Shown here piece after piece: positions 41,250-50,651 of a stretch of 64,000 nt of DNA. The notes under the pieces were generated by a model. The model searched no databases and was not told the origin of the DNA. It saw nothing but the letters and a program-made list of their open reading frames with translations. The stretch lies in NCBI GenBank assembly GCA_013368445.1, contig JAACJO010000010.1, forward strand, positions 1,426,001 to 1,490,000, given 5' to 3'. Each line of letters begins with the position of its first letter. Position 1 is the first letter of the stretch. A program made the translations under genes and the position numbers. The stretch comes from Leucocoprinus leucothites. Taxonomy: Eukaryota; Basidiomycota; Agaricomycetes; Agaricales; Agaricaceae.

Positions 41250-41935
41250 GATGCTGATGCATTAGTGATTGAATCCTCCCTCTCTTCAGCCTTCACTGCC
41301 CCGTTTGAGCTGAAGACCAAGCGCCCCAGGTCCAGGTCTTACCTCAAGATCCTGGATGTCCCTTACTACACGAGTGGCATACGCACCACTCCGCAACACG
41401 TTACCAACCATATGCATCTGTCTCCCTTCAAGGAGACATTCGCTAATGTATCCTCCATGTGCATCATGCACAACTCCACCAAAGCCAACACTGCCACTGT
41501 TTGGGTCGACCTTTGGGATTCTCAGTCCGGCACTAATGCTAAGCGCCTGGTCGGCAAATACCTCAACTTTGATGGTGTGCAGTCCATGATCAAGACTGCG
41601 CGCGCTCACCCCGGGAGCCCCCAGTGTCAACGATGCTGGCATTGGGGCCACACTACCACCACCTGTCGCAACCGTGCACTCAGGTGCTCACAATGCAGTG
41701 GACCACATCGGTCCGAGAATCACCGCACCACCTCCTCCTACTGTAAGGGATCGCCAAAGGCAAACTCCCCCATCCAGCCCACACCCGCCGGGGAACCCTG
41801 TCCCCATATCAAGTGCGTCAATTGCGGCAAGGAACATGCTGCTACTGACCACAAGTGCACGTTCTGGCGCCACCGGTTTGATTGGGATTGGCTGCAAAGT
41901 CATTCTGGTTCTGCCGGTTGGCCCTGGGCCTAGGG
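41250..41935 (+). CDS. ORF1 of A-12, C-terminal part
   Basis: Continues from 38910 in frame: TDADALVIESSLSSAFTAPFELKTK, VWVDLWDSQSGTNAKRLVGKY, knuckles CQRCWHWGHTTTTC, CSQCSGPHRSENH and CVNCGKEHAATDHKC, ending QSHSGSAGWPWA and the natural TAG at 41931..41933. No stop codon interrupts either half, so A-13 inserted into an undamaged ORF1. Confidence 0.87.
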
Positions 41936-41947
41936 GGAGCTCCCTAG
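41930..41947 (+). promoter_or_regulatory. Stop-codon hairpin of A-12
   Basis: CTAGGGGGAGCTCCCTAG: CTAGGG and CCCTAG arms around a 6-nt loop, with TAG in the 5' arm. Confidence 0.68.
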
Positions 41948-42214
41948 TGTCAATGCATCATCCCCCATCCATCGCCAGTCGCCAGACAGGCTCCCACCAA
42001 CCACAAGGCCTGCCACCAGATGCAGTGATATCGGTATATGTTTCACTTCTTTGTATTACATGCCTAGCCCCCTTCTGCTGTCGTTTCGCATATTGTCTCA
42101 GACAGGACTATTATGTATTCCCGGTTGTTTGCTCTTGCGTAGTCGGTAGTGGTATTGGTTCCCTGTAGTAGATAGTCGGGCGCGGACTGCTATCACCCAC
42201 TGCGTTATAAATTG

Positions 42215-42233
42215 GCGACCCCTCTGGGGTCAC
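42215..42233 (+). promoter_or_regulatory. 3'-terminal hairpin of A-12
   Basis: GCGACCCC-TCT-GGGGTCAC, one mismatch near the base of the stem. Confidence 0.65.
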
Positions 42234-42261
42234 ACTTGATTTTTAAAAAAAAAAAAAAAAA

Positions 42262-42483
42262 CAAGCTCCCAGGTCCCATTTGCAATTAGAGTCGAAATTT
42301 CGGTGTTGCAGGCTTCTCTCCACTTGTCAGCATCCGGGGCCTTCATAGCGACCTTGTAGTTGCGAGGATCAGGCCCAGAAACACTTCCAGCAAACTCTAC
42401 AACCTCATAGTCAGCATTAACATAGTTTCCTCGCTCCTGGTCCTTTGGAGGGAAGAGCAGAGGTTCCCCCAGTAGCCAGTAGG
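42262..42483 (-). mobile_element. copia fragment (region before RT)
   Basis: Encodes AYWLLGEPLLFPPKDQERGNYVNADYEVVEFAGSVSGPDPRNYKVAMKAPDADKW..., nearly identical to residues just upstream of the RT in the copia element at 2076..6467. It sits exactly between the poly(A) of A-12 and the 5' end of B-5. No LTRs. Confidence 0.85.
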
Positions 42484-42623
42484 CACACAATCCTTTCCCT
42501 CTTACCACCATCATCGATTTCTTTGACGGTGTCTACATACAGACTGACTACGAATTATACCATCATGACTGCACCATCGCACTGGGTAGACCTTAAGGGT
42601 ACCCCTCTGCGTCCTCAGACCCC

Positions 42624-45335
42624 ATGAACATTGCCGATGCTGAAACACGTGTCTCAACCTTCAAGCGCGACTGCTCCATCTCACCCACACTTTCTATCAA
42701 ATCGACTAAACATTCAGTTCGTGATGACGCCAAGTCGGCTGCTCCATCCAGAGCTGGATCTGATGAAGAAGAAAGCAGTGAGAGCGACTCTGACTCATCT
42801 GAATCGTCAACCCCTTCCTCTCCTATAAACACTTCAGCTGCACTTTCCCATGCAGCCTCACAATCCTTTAGAACTCCTCCTCCCCCCTCGTCGCATATTA
42901 AACGAGCCCATGCTCGTGACATCCATCGAGGATTGGACACCACACCCAAAGCCGCCTCAAGAACTGCGTCGATAGGCGCATATGACGGCTTCAAGTCACC
43001 CATTCCCTTCCGTCCATTCGGTGAGGGATTTCTTGGTGAGCTTAACAAACCTGATCCTCTGAACTTGGACTCTTGCGGGGACGTGTGGAGCGACCAAGAG
43101 GATGGGATAATCACAAACGGGGAGCCCACCACCCGGTACTTTGGACCCCCACCCACCTCAAGGCTGCCTCATGCGATCCATGGATCTGCTGAGTCAGCAA
43201 ATGCTATGCCAACCAGCACTCTGGCTACCTTCTTTGCCAGTTCATCTGATACTAATGATGTCACACCTGATATCACACATGATGTCACTGGTGACATCAC
43301 CACACAGCCACAGGAACCTAGGCCTGCACAGCTACAGCCTGCACAGCCACATCTGCCGGATCTTAAGGATCCATCGAACACTGCCACCGAAGAGACTGTT
43401 TTTGTCGGTGAAGCTACTTTCAAAGTGCTTGAGGCACTTAAATATGCTACAAATTTCTTTAAGCACCGTGCTGCATTAGGATTACAGCCTGGCAGAAAAG
43501 ATCCAAGGGTTCCCCAGATGGGGGAACCGATATATTGTTTACTCACTACTATGTTTGAAACAGGCTGGGACCGGCTTCCCATTAATGGTGAAAGCGGTCT
43601 CACCATTGTTGATGCGTTAAGGCACTATTACAGCCCACCTCCCGATATCCCCATGACGGACTCTTCCCCCCCTCCTAAGGGTAAAGGGAAGGGAAAAAAG
43701 GCACGTAAACCTTCTCCGTCTACCATCCCTACCCCCCTATTTCTGCCCGGTATTGTCGTTGGGCAAACTAATCCTACAGCTCGCATCGATGATGACCGAA
43801 TGAACATCGACCAAGTCCCTCCCGGTGAGGGCACCCCCCTCTTCCCCCAGAATGACGTTACATCTTCTGGTAAGGCACATGACATTTCATCCATGTCAGG
43901 CTCCCTAAAGACAAAGAATGATGTTATGTCTTCTAAGCCCACTGGCCCTATCCGTGTTTCCCGGGCCCCCCCTCCACCTTCCAATCACATGACCCCAAGG
44001 AACGGGAATGGAATTTTCGAGCACTCAGTTGGGCATCCCTCTTCTGATGGCCAGGCTCAGCCATCAAAACCTAACCCCAAGAGCACCTCTGACATGCCAC
44101 CTCCCATTCCCCCTCCTGACCGTAAGATATCCACCAAACCTCTTATGGAACATTTCAACAAGAAAAATGTGTCGTTTGCTGACGCCACCCGACGGGGTGT
44201 CCAGCTGACGACTTCTTCCTCTTATAATTCCTCTCCCAACATCGACGGGGTTAAGATGCGAGAAATGATACTCACCTTCCCTGAATTATCATATGACAAA
44301 GTCCTTGCTATGTACAAGGCAGGTTTTGGAGGTGCTCAACCTCAACCTCCCAAACCTTCATCCACAAACGCCTCATGCGCTAAGCCCAAAATGACTACGC
44401 ACGGACCTACCCATTGTCAAGTCCTTATCCCTTTCGAGGGAAATATCATCGCTGACCGGATCAAAGATTTTAACAAGGCAGCCGAATTCTGCAATCGCGG
44501 CCTTACTGCTGCTCAGTCCAAACTTCGAGTCGAATCAGTTCGCGAATCGTACAACGGCATATTAATTGCTACCTCAGGTGTTGCTTCTCCTGCTGATCTT
44601 GAAACCATCAAATCCTGGCTCAAAAAAGCCTGGCAATTAGGAGACGCCATCCCTATTGAGCCCCGTCTCCCACAATCCAAATCATTCCTTAAGATTGTAG
44701 GCATCCCTTACTGGGTAGCCAACTCCTCCAACCCCCTTTCCCCTGCATTTGTGGAACAAGCCCTCGGACAATCATCATTGTTCGAAAGTGTTATTCTTGC
44801 CGCCCGTCCTTGCATCATGAAAACCTCCCCAAAGTCGGACACGGCTGTCATGTGGTTTGACATCTGGGACTCCCAAAATGGTACTAAGGCCAAGATGTTG
44901 GTCAACCGTACTATTAACTTTGGCCGACATATCGGAACCATCCGTGCTACTAGTATGCACCCCGGCATTGCACAGTGCAGAAACTGCTGCCGTTGGGGTC
45001 ACCCCACTCATGCATGCCATGCCCTTGGTGCGCATTGTCAAATCTGTGGTGGCCCTCATCATGTTGAGAACCACCGATCCATGGCCTGGTGTTGCAAGGC
45101 CAATCCTAAATCAAACCCCCCCTGCGATGCCACTCCTGAGGGCACCCCATGTCCTCACCTAGAGAACTTCAAATGCCTGAACTGCAAAGGCGATCATCAT
45201 GCAAATGACACCAAATGTCCATTCTGGAGGAACAGGTTCGACTGAACCTGGCATTCTAACAAAGCCGCCGAATCATGCACCGCATGTGCCGTTCGCACCA
45301 ATTCCAATTGCTCCGGTGGCAGAGTTGCTGTTTAA
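42624..45335 (+). pseudogene. ORF1 of B-5 (one nonsense codon)
   Basis: Open for 873 codons from MNIADAETRVSTFKRDCS. A one-base loss just upstream separates it from the MTAPSHWVDLKG start used in B-2. Regions: Ser/Asp-rich N-terminus (residues about 40-70), HAIHGSAESANAMPT, ALKYATNFFKHRAALGLQPGRKDPRVPQMGEPIYCLL, lysine-rich PPPKGKGKGKKARK, MREMILTFPELSYDKVLAMYKAGFG, the WFDIWDSQNGTKAKM domain. Knuckles at about residue 784 (CRNCCRWGHPTHAC), 803 (CQICGGPHHVENH) and 851 (CLNCKGDHHANDTKC). TGA at 45243..45245 replaces CGA about 30 codons before the natural TAA (45333..45335). Confidence 0.9.
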
Positions 45336-45337
45336 AT

Positions 45338-46074
45338 ATGTCTGGTAAGAACAAACCCATCTCTTCTGTTCGTATCTATTCACAAAATGTGGGACGCTCT
45401 TATGCCCTGGTTGATACTATACTCGAGTTCAAAAAGCTGGACTTCGAAATCATTTTTTTACAGGAACCTCCATGGAATCATATTCGAAAAGCACCTTCTA
45501 CAACTAACCCTGAAGGGGATGATGTCATTGGTGCTCCTATTCACCCTGAGTGGATGTGTTTGGTTCGCCCTACCAAGCCTAACGACCCCCGACCCTGTAC
45601 TTTGACTTATGTTCACAGACAACTACTTCGCATGAGACCCATTCTTCGACAAGAGTGGGTCAACCACTGTGACATACAAATCTTGGGTCTATTCAACCAG
45701 GGTAACTATATTCATCTACTCAACATATACTCTGACTCGTCCTCATCGGCGATCAATTTGCTTTCAACAAACTTCATTGACATCCCTAATATTATTTATA
45801 TGGGAGGAGATTTTAACTGTCGATCTCCAGAATGGGACCCTTCAGCTACCTACGTCCCTATGTCAGCTATAACTCTAATGGAGTTGGCGGATGGCTTCAA
45901 TCTCACAAGGTCTTCACCGACCTCATTATCCCCTACTCATTTCTCTTCCATTGAAAGTCATGACAATTCAGTTATCGACCTCATTTTTTGCGCTAACAAT
46001 TCCACCCCCCATATCATCGATGTTAATTTGAGACTTCCATCAGACCACGCGCCTTTGATTATGGATCTTCCAAT
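45338..46074 (+). pseudogene. ORF2 N-terminal endonuclease part of B-5
   Basis: ATG two bases after the ORF1 stop: MSGKNKPISSVRIYSQNVG. APE-type endonuclease with FLQEPPWNHIRK, YMGGDFNCRSPEWDPSA and LPSDHAPLIMDLPI, all catalytic motifs intact. It is cut off after the endonuclease by A-14. The tight TAA-AT-ATG junction suggests ORF2 translation by reinitiation after ORF1 (inference). Confidence 0.88.
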
Positions 46075-46105
46075 CTTTTTTTTTTTTTTAAAAAAAAAAT
46101 CAAGT

Positions 46106-46124
46106 GCGACCCCTCTGGGGTCGC
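46106..46124 (-). promoter_or_regulatory. 3'-terminal hairpin of A-14
   Basis: GCGACCCC-TCT-GGGGTCGC, perfect 8-bp stem. Confidence 0.7.
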
Positions 46125-46396
46125 CAATTTATAATGTGGTGCGCGATAGCAGTCCGCGCCTGACTATCTACTACAGGGAACCAATACCGCTACTGACCAT
46201 GCAAAAGTAAACAACCGGGAATACATAATAGTCCTGTCCGAGACAATACACGAATCGACAACAGAAGGGGGCTAGGCATGTAACAAAGTACAAAGAAATG
46301 AGACATATACTGATATCACTGCATCTGATGGCAGGCCTTGTGGTTGGTGAGAGCCCATCCGGCAACCGGCGATGGATGGGGAATGATGCGTTGACA

Positions 46397-46414
46397 CTAG
46401 GGAGCTCCCCCTAG
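46397..46414 (-). promoter_or_regulatory. Stop-codon hairpin of A-14
   Basis: CTAGGG/CCCTAG arms around the ORF1 TAG. Confidence 0.65.
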
Positions 46415-46705
46415 GCCCGGGGCTGACCAGCAGAACCAGAATGACTTTGCAGCCAATCCCGATCAAACCAGTGGCGCCAGAACGCGCACTTGCAGTCAGT
46501 AGCAGCATGTTCTTTGCTGCAATTGACGCACTTGATGTGGGGACAGGGTTCCCCAGCGGGTGTGGGCTGAATGGGGGGGTTAGCCTTCAGCGATCCCTTA
46601 CAGCAGGAGGAGGTGGTGCATCCCTCCTTGACCTCTTACCACCACCATCTATTCGTTGGTGTGTTTTAAGACATCTAGTTTACATCGTATCTCTGCCTAT
46701 TCTAC

Positions 46706-48412
46706 ATGGGCAAGCGAAAGTCTAAATCTAAGGGCTCCCCCTGCCAATCTACCGAGTCTGCCGAGGCCTCCACCGACGAGCTCAACATCACCGAGATGTC
46801 CGAGGACGAACATCTCGACCCCTACGACAACCCCCGCAATGTTCGCGGGTTCTTCGGACCTCCCCAGGCTGACGTTTTGTCGCCTGGACCCTCCTCCCTG
46901 CCTGCCGCTGACGTTCCATCACAGTTGGTGGTCGCTCCCGTGGCTGACATTCCGTCGCCATCCCCAAAACCCTTCACTGCTGGTGGACAGACGTTCTACC
47001 CCGTGAAGGACCTCCCCCCCCCAGCACCGCTGTCCGCTGTCTCCTCTGGGTCAACTGAGGAGTCTGTTGAGACCCGGGCTCTTGCTGGGATTCGTTTCTT
47101 CTCCCACTTTGTCGGGAATGTTCCCTCAGGCCCTCTTCCAGAGGCCACCACCGCCGTGATCATCCCGACTCTTGTTGGACTGGTTGCGGAAGTTTTAAAC
47201 CGGGGCCAAGGCGACACGGCCCTCACCACCGAGCAAATGCGAGCCCAGGGATGGGACACATTTGCGGATTTCATTCGGGACTGTGCCACCAAAGTTGAGG
47301 AAGCCTACCCTAAATGTACGCGCGTCGCCCATGGGGCAATCCATGGATCCGCTGACAAAGTGGAACCATGTGACATTGCCATGGGCTCCCCCGAAGCACC
47401 CAAGCAGACTCCCTCGGATCATCGGCCCGTCCCACCTTACCGCCCAAGCAAGCGCCTGCTAAAGCGCGTGCTAGTGGCCCCCCCCAAGCTAGGGTTAGGT
47501 CTGATGGCCAAGCTCAGCGAGCACCCACCAAAGCGCCCCCTCCTCCCACCTTGGTCAAGAAGTCCTTCGCCAAGGCAGCTCGCCCCGCCGGGGTTGCATC
47601 ACTCATTAAGTTGGCGCAATCCCACCCCGATCTCGACCCTGATCGCATCACCGCTATGCATCAGGCCACCCAAGCCGCCGCTCCTGCCACTCAGAAGCCG
47701 CGCATGACAACCGCGGGCCCTACCCGCCGCCAACTTTTCCTCAACTTCGTCGGCAGTGCCGATGAGGTCACCTATCTCCATCACAAGGCCATGTGCCTTC
47801 TTAATGACTCCCTCTCCCACACCAAGTCGATCTTGCGTGTGGAGAACATCACCAAGGCATACAGCATGATCGCGCTGCACACCTCCTCCGTTCCCTCTGA
47901 CGCTGACTGTGACGTCATTGAGTCCTCCATCCCCTCCGTCTTCACCGCCCTCTTTGCGATCAAGACGCGCCGCCCCAGGTCAAGGTCCTACCTCAAGGTC
48001 CTCGACGTCCCTTACTTCGTGAACAGTGTCCACATCACACCGAATCACGTGACAGACCGCATGCGACTGTCCGCTTTCAAGGACATTTTCACAGATGTTT
48101 CCTCCATGCACATCATGTGCAACTCCACCAGAGCCGACACTGCCACCGTCTGGTTCGACCTCTGGGACTCTCAATCAGGAGCGAGCGCCAAGAAGCTCCT
48201 GGGCAAGTACCTTCACTTCGAGGGTGTGCAGTCCGAAGGCCAATCCCCCGATTCCGCCCACCCCCGCCGAGGATCCCTGTCCTCATATCAAGTGCGTCAA
48301 CTGCGCCAAGTCGCATGCAGCTGACGATCGCAAGTGCCCATTCTGGCGACACTGGTTTGACCGGCTTTGGCTTGAAAACCATCGTCGCGATGCCGCTCGG
48401 TCGTGTCTGTAG
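46706..48412 (+). pseudogene. ORF1 of A-15
   Basis: MGKRKSKSKGSPCQSTESAEAS start. The frame is lost near 47430 by a roughly 10-bp deletion in the DRRPAPARP segment and is open again from 47551 (KKSFAKAARPAGVASLIKLAQ) to YLHFEGVQS. There the 170-bp deletion near 48232 removes the first two knuckles and shifts frame. The last knuckle (CVNCAKSHAADDRKC) and original C-terminus remain downstream in the old frame, up to the stop-codon hairpin. Confidence 0.87.
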
Positions 48413-48428
48413 GGTTCTCTTCCCTATA
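48408..48428 (+). promoter_or_regulatory. Stop-codon hairpin of A-15
   Basis: TGTAGGG/CCCTATA arms; one pair is weakened by a C to T change. Confidence 0.62.
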
Positions 48429-48699
48429 GGTCATATTGTCCGCCCCTGCGCTGTGTGTGGTGGGCCCTGGAGATCCATGCCATGCACGTCCATCTGCCGG
48501 CAAAACAGAACAGCCCGATTTGTATTGTAGTATGCTTTCATTTCGAACTATGTACCACTGCGTGAAGATGTCATTTGTACTAGGCGGACTTCGGACTCGT
48601 ATTTATACCTAGCTATGTAGATGTGTAGTTGGTAGCGGTACTTTCTGCATGTTGTAGTAGTTGGGCGCGGACTGCTATCGCGCACCACGTTATAAATTT

Positions 48700-48718
48700 G
48701 TGACCCCTCCGGGGTCGC
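48700..48718 (+). promoter_or_regulatory. 3'-terminal hairpin of A-15
   Basis: GTGACCCCTCCGGGGTCGC: the second pair has decayed from C-G to T-G, which still pairs as a wobble in RNA. Confidence 0.66.
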
Positions 48719-48744
48719 ATTGATTTAAAAAAAAAAAAAAAAAA

Positions 48745-48772
48745 GATGGTGGTGGTAAGAGGTCAAGGAGGA
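48745..48772 (-). repeat. 28-bp family A 5' end remnant
   Basis: GATGGTGGTGGTAAGAGGTC and the next eight bases are the reverse complement of a family A 5' end, with nothing else of that element present. It lies between the poly(A) of A-15 and a copia fragment. Confidence 0.75.
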
Positions 48773-49185
48773 TGGATTGGACTGCATCCCTAAGCCAGTA
48801 ATACCTCAAGTCCAAGTGTTTCATTCTTCCATGGTGCTCAGGATTCTTGGCCACATCAATCCCAGACTTGTTGTCAATGAAGAGAGTAGAAGCATAGGAA
48901 GGTGGATATCCAAACTCAGTCAGGATGTTCCTCATCCACATGATCTCCTTGCCAAGTTCAACAGCAGCCACATATTCTGCCTCAGTAGAGGAGAGAGTGA
49001 CAAAGGGTTGACACTTGGAACACCATCCAACTGCACCTCCACATACCAGGGTCACATATCCACCTGTGGACCTCCCAGTGTCATGGCATCCCCCATGAGA
49101 TGCATCAGAGTAGGTGACAAATATTTCACTGTCATTACTGCCTCTATACACCAGCTTATAGTCCTGGGTACCCCGATGATAGATA
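48773..49185 (-). mobile_element. Fragment of a second copia family (RNase H)
   Basis: Encodes YKLVYRGSNDSEIFVTYSDASHGGC...TLSSTEAEYVAAVELGKEIMWMRNILTEFGYPPSYASTLFIDNKSGIDVAKNPEHHGRMKHLDLRYYWLRDAVQS. It carries the RNase H acidic residues (SDAS, SSTEAE, IDN). It differs at many positions from the 1712..7173 element, so it is a related but separate family. It retains the residues deleted there. It is bounded on both sides by family A 5' end sequence. Confidence 0.87.
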
Positions 49186-50564
49186 CATCCCTCCTTGTCC
49201 TCTTACCACCACCATCAAAAGTTGGTGTTTGTTCTGAGGCATTCTTACATCGTCTATCTATGTTACTATGGGTAGGCGCAAGTCTAAAGCTACTGCAAAT
49301 CAGTTTGCCGCATTCGAATCCGAGTCCGCCATCTCCGACGACGAGCTCAACATCACCGAGATGGCCGAAGACGACCACCTTGACCCCTACAACAACCCAC
49401 TCAACATACATGGGTTCTTCGGCTCCCCCCAGGCTGACGTTCCGTCGCCTGGCCCCTCCCAACCAACCGCTGACATTCTGTCGCCGTCGGTTGCTCCCCC
49501 AGTGGCTGATGTTGCATTGCCACTCAAACCCTTTACAACTGGTGAAACCACCTTCTACCCTGTCGACGCTCCCCCTGCCGTGCCCGAGTCAGTAACCTCC
49601 TCCAAGGGAAAGAAGAAGGAGCTCACCCTGAAGCGCGCTCTCACCAACCTCCGGACATTCCTCAAGTGGTTAGAGGAATGCTCTGACTCCCACTCCCCCA
49701 TCACAGAGGAAGATGCCTCTGCAGCCATCACATGCCTTGCTAAGGCGGCCATCATCATCATCGACAATCTCGAACTTGACGGCGCCCCCCTCACCTCACA
49801 CTCACTCAGCTCTCGCAGGCTGATTGATTTCGGGGATGTAATGTACGACCTCAGACGCAAGTGCGGACTGCCCGTGACCGGCCCTAAAGCAATGCACATT
49901 GTCCACGAGGCGACCCATGGATCTGCTGACTCAGCGGGTCCATGTGACATCAACATGGGTTCCCCTAAGGTGCCCACCATACCACCCCCGGACCGTCAGC
50001 CCGCCCCAGCCCATCCCTCCTTACTGCCCAAGCCAGCGCCTGCAAAGGCCCACGCTAGTGGCAAAGCACCCATTCAAGCGCCCCCCACTCCCAAGGTTAG
50101 GTCTGATGGCCAAGCCTGGCAAGCACCCATCCCACCCTCAGCAGCTAAGAAGTCATTTGCTAAGGTCGCCCATACCCCAGCGTCTGTGGCAGTGCTTATC
50201 AAGCTAGCCCAGTCCCACCCCACTCTCAAGCCCGATCGTGTCGCTGCAATGCATCAGGTTGCCCTCTCTGACACGCCTTCTGTAAAGAAGCCCCGCATGA
50301 CCACGTTGGGCCCCACCCGATGCCAACTCTTCCTCGATTTCACTGGCAGTGCCAGTGATATCACTTACCTCCACCACAAGGCCATGCGCCTCCTCAATGA
50401 TTCCCTCACTCGCACGAAGAGTTCACTTCGCATTGAGAACATCGCCCAGGTGTACGACACCATCTCATTGTACACCAATTCTGTCGCCACTGATGCAGAT
50501 GCATTGGTGATCGAATCTTCCCTCTCTTCAGCCTTCACTGCCCCGTTTGAGCTGAAGACTAAGC
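49186..50564 (+). mobile_element. A-16: ORF1-only LINE truncated at its 3' side
   Basis: 5' end CATCCCTCCTTGTCCTCTTA at 49186. ORF1 reads to FELKTK, where B-6 begins after about 14 unassigned bases (50565..50578). Confidence 0.86.
49268..50564 (+). pseudogene. ORF1 N-terminal two thirds of A-16
   Basis: Uninterrupted for 432 codons: MGRRKSKATANQFAAFESES, acidic segment, KGKKKELTLKRALTNLRTFLKWLEECSDSHSPITEEDASAAITCLAKA, HGSADSAGPCDINMGSPKVP, the KKPRMTTLGPTRCQLFLDFTG domain. It stops before the WVDLWDSQSG region, so all knuckles are missing because B-6 starts there. Confidence 0.86.
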
Positions 50565-50651
50565 AAAAACACTTCCAGCCTTTCCCTCTTACCACCATCA
50601 TTGATTTCTTTGACGGTGTCTACATACACATTGACTACAAATACTACTGTA

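Larger units (their letters stand above)
37631..42261 (+). mobile_element. A-12: ORF1-only LINE hosting A-13
   Basis: The 5' end CATCCCTCCTTGTCCTCTTA is at 37631 and poly(A) is at 42245..42261. It is split by A-13 (38911..41239). Removing A-13 gives a standard 2.3-kb element with tail type 1. Confidence 0.93.
42484..46074 (+). mobile_element. B-5: family B LINE with a full 5' end
   Basis: The 5' end CCTTTCCCTCTTACCACCAT is near 42489, with 5'UTR, ORF1 and the first 245 codons of ORF2. It is cut at 46074 by A-14, and the rest is not in the window. The best 5' reference for family B here. Confidence 0.92.
46075..46618 (-). mobile_element. A-14: 3' remnant of an ORF1-only LINE, tail type 1
   Basis: Starts (in sense, 3' end) with poly(A) after a T-run, seen on the plus strand as T(14) then A(10) at 46076..46099. 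It has the 3'UTR and the last 70 codons of ORF1 with knuckle CVNCSKEHAATDCKC. It ends where A-15 begins. Confidence 0.87.
46619..48744 (+). mobile_element. A-15: ORF1-only LINE of the knuckle-deleted lineage, tail type 2
   Basis: 5' end CATCCCTCCTTGACCTCTTA at 46619; poly(A) at 48727..48744. It is about 170 bp shorter than A-9 because of the same AGTCC-bounded deletion as A-6. Left flank ends GGTGGTG and right flank begins GATGGTGGTG, a possible short target duplication. Confidence 0.9.
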
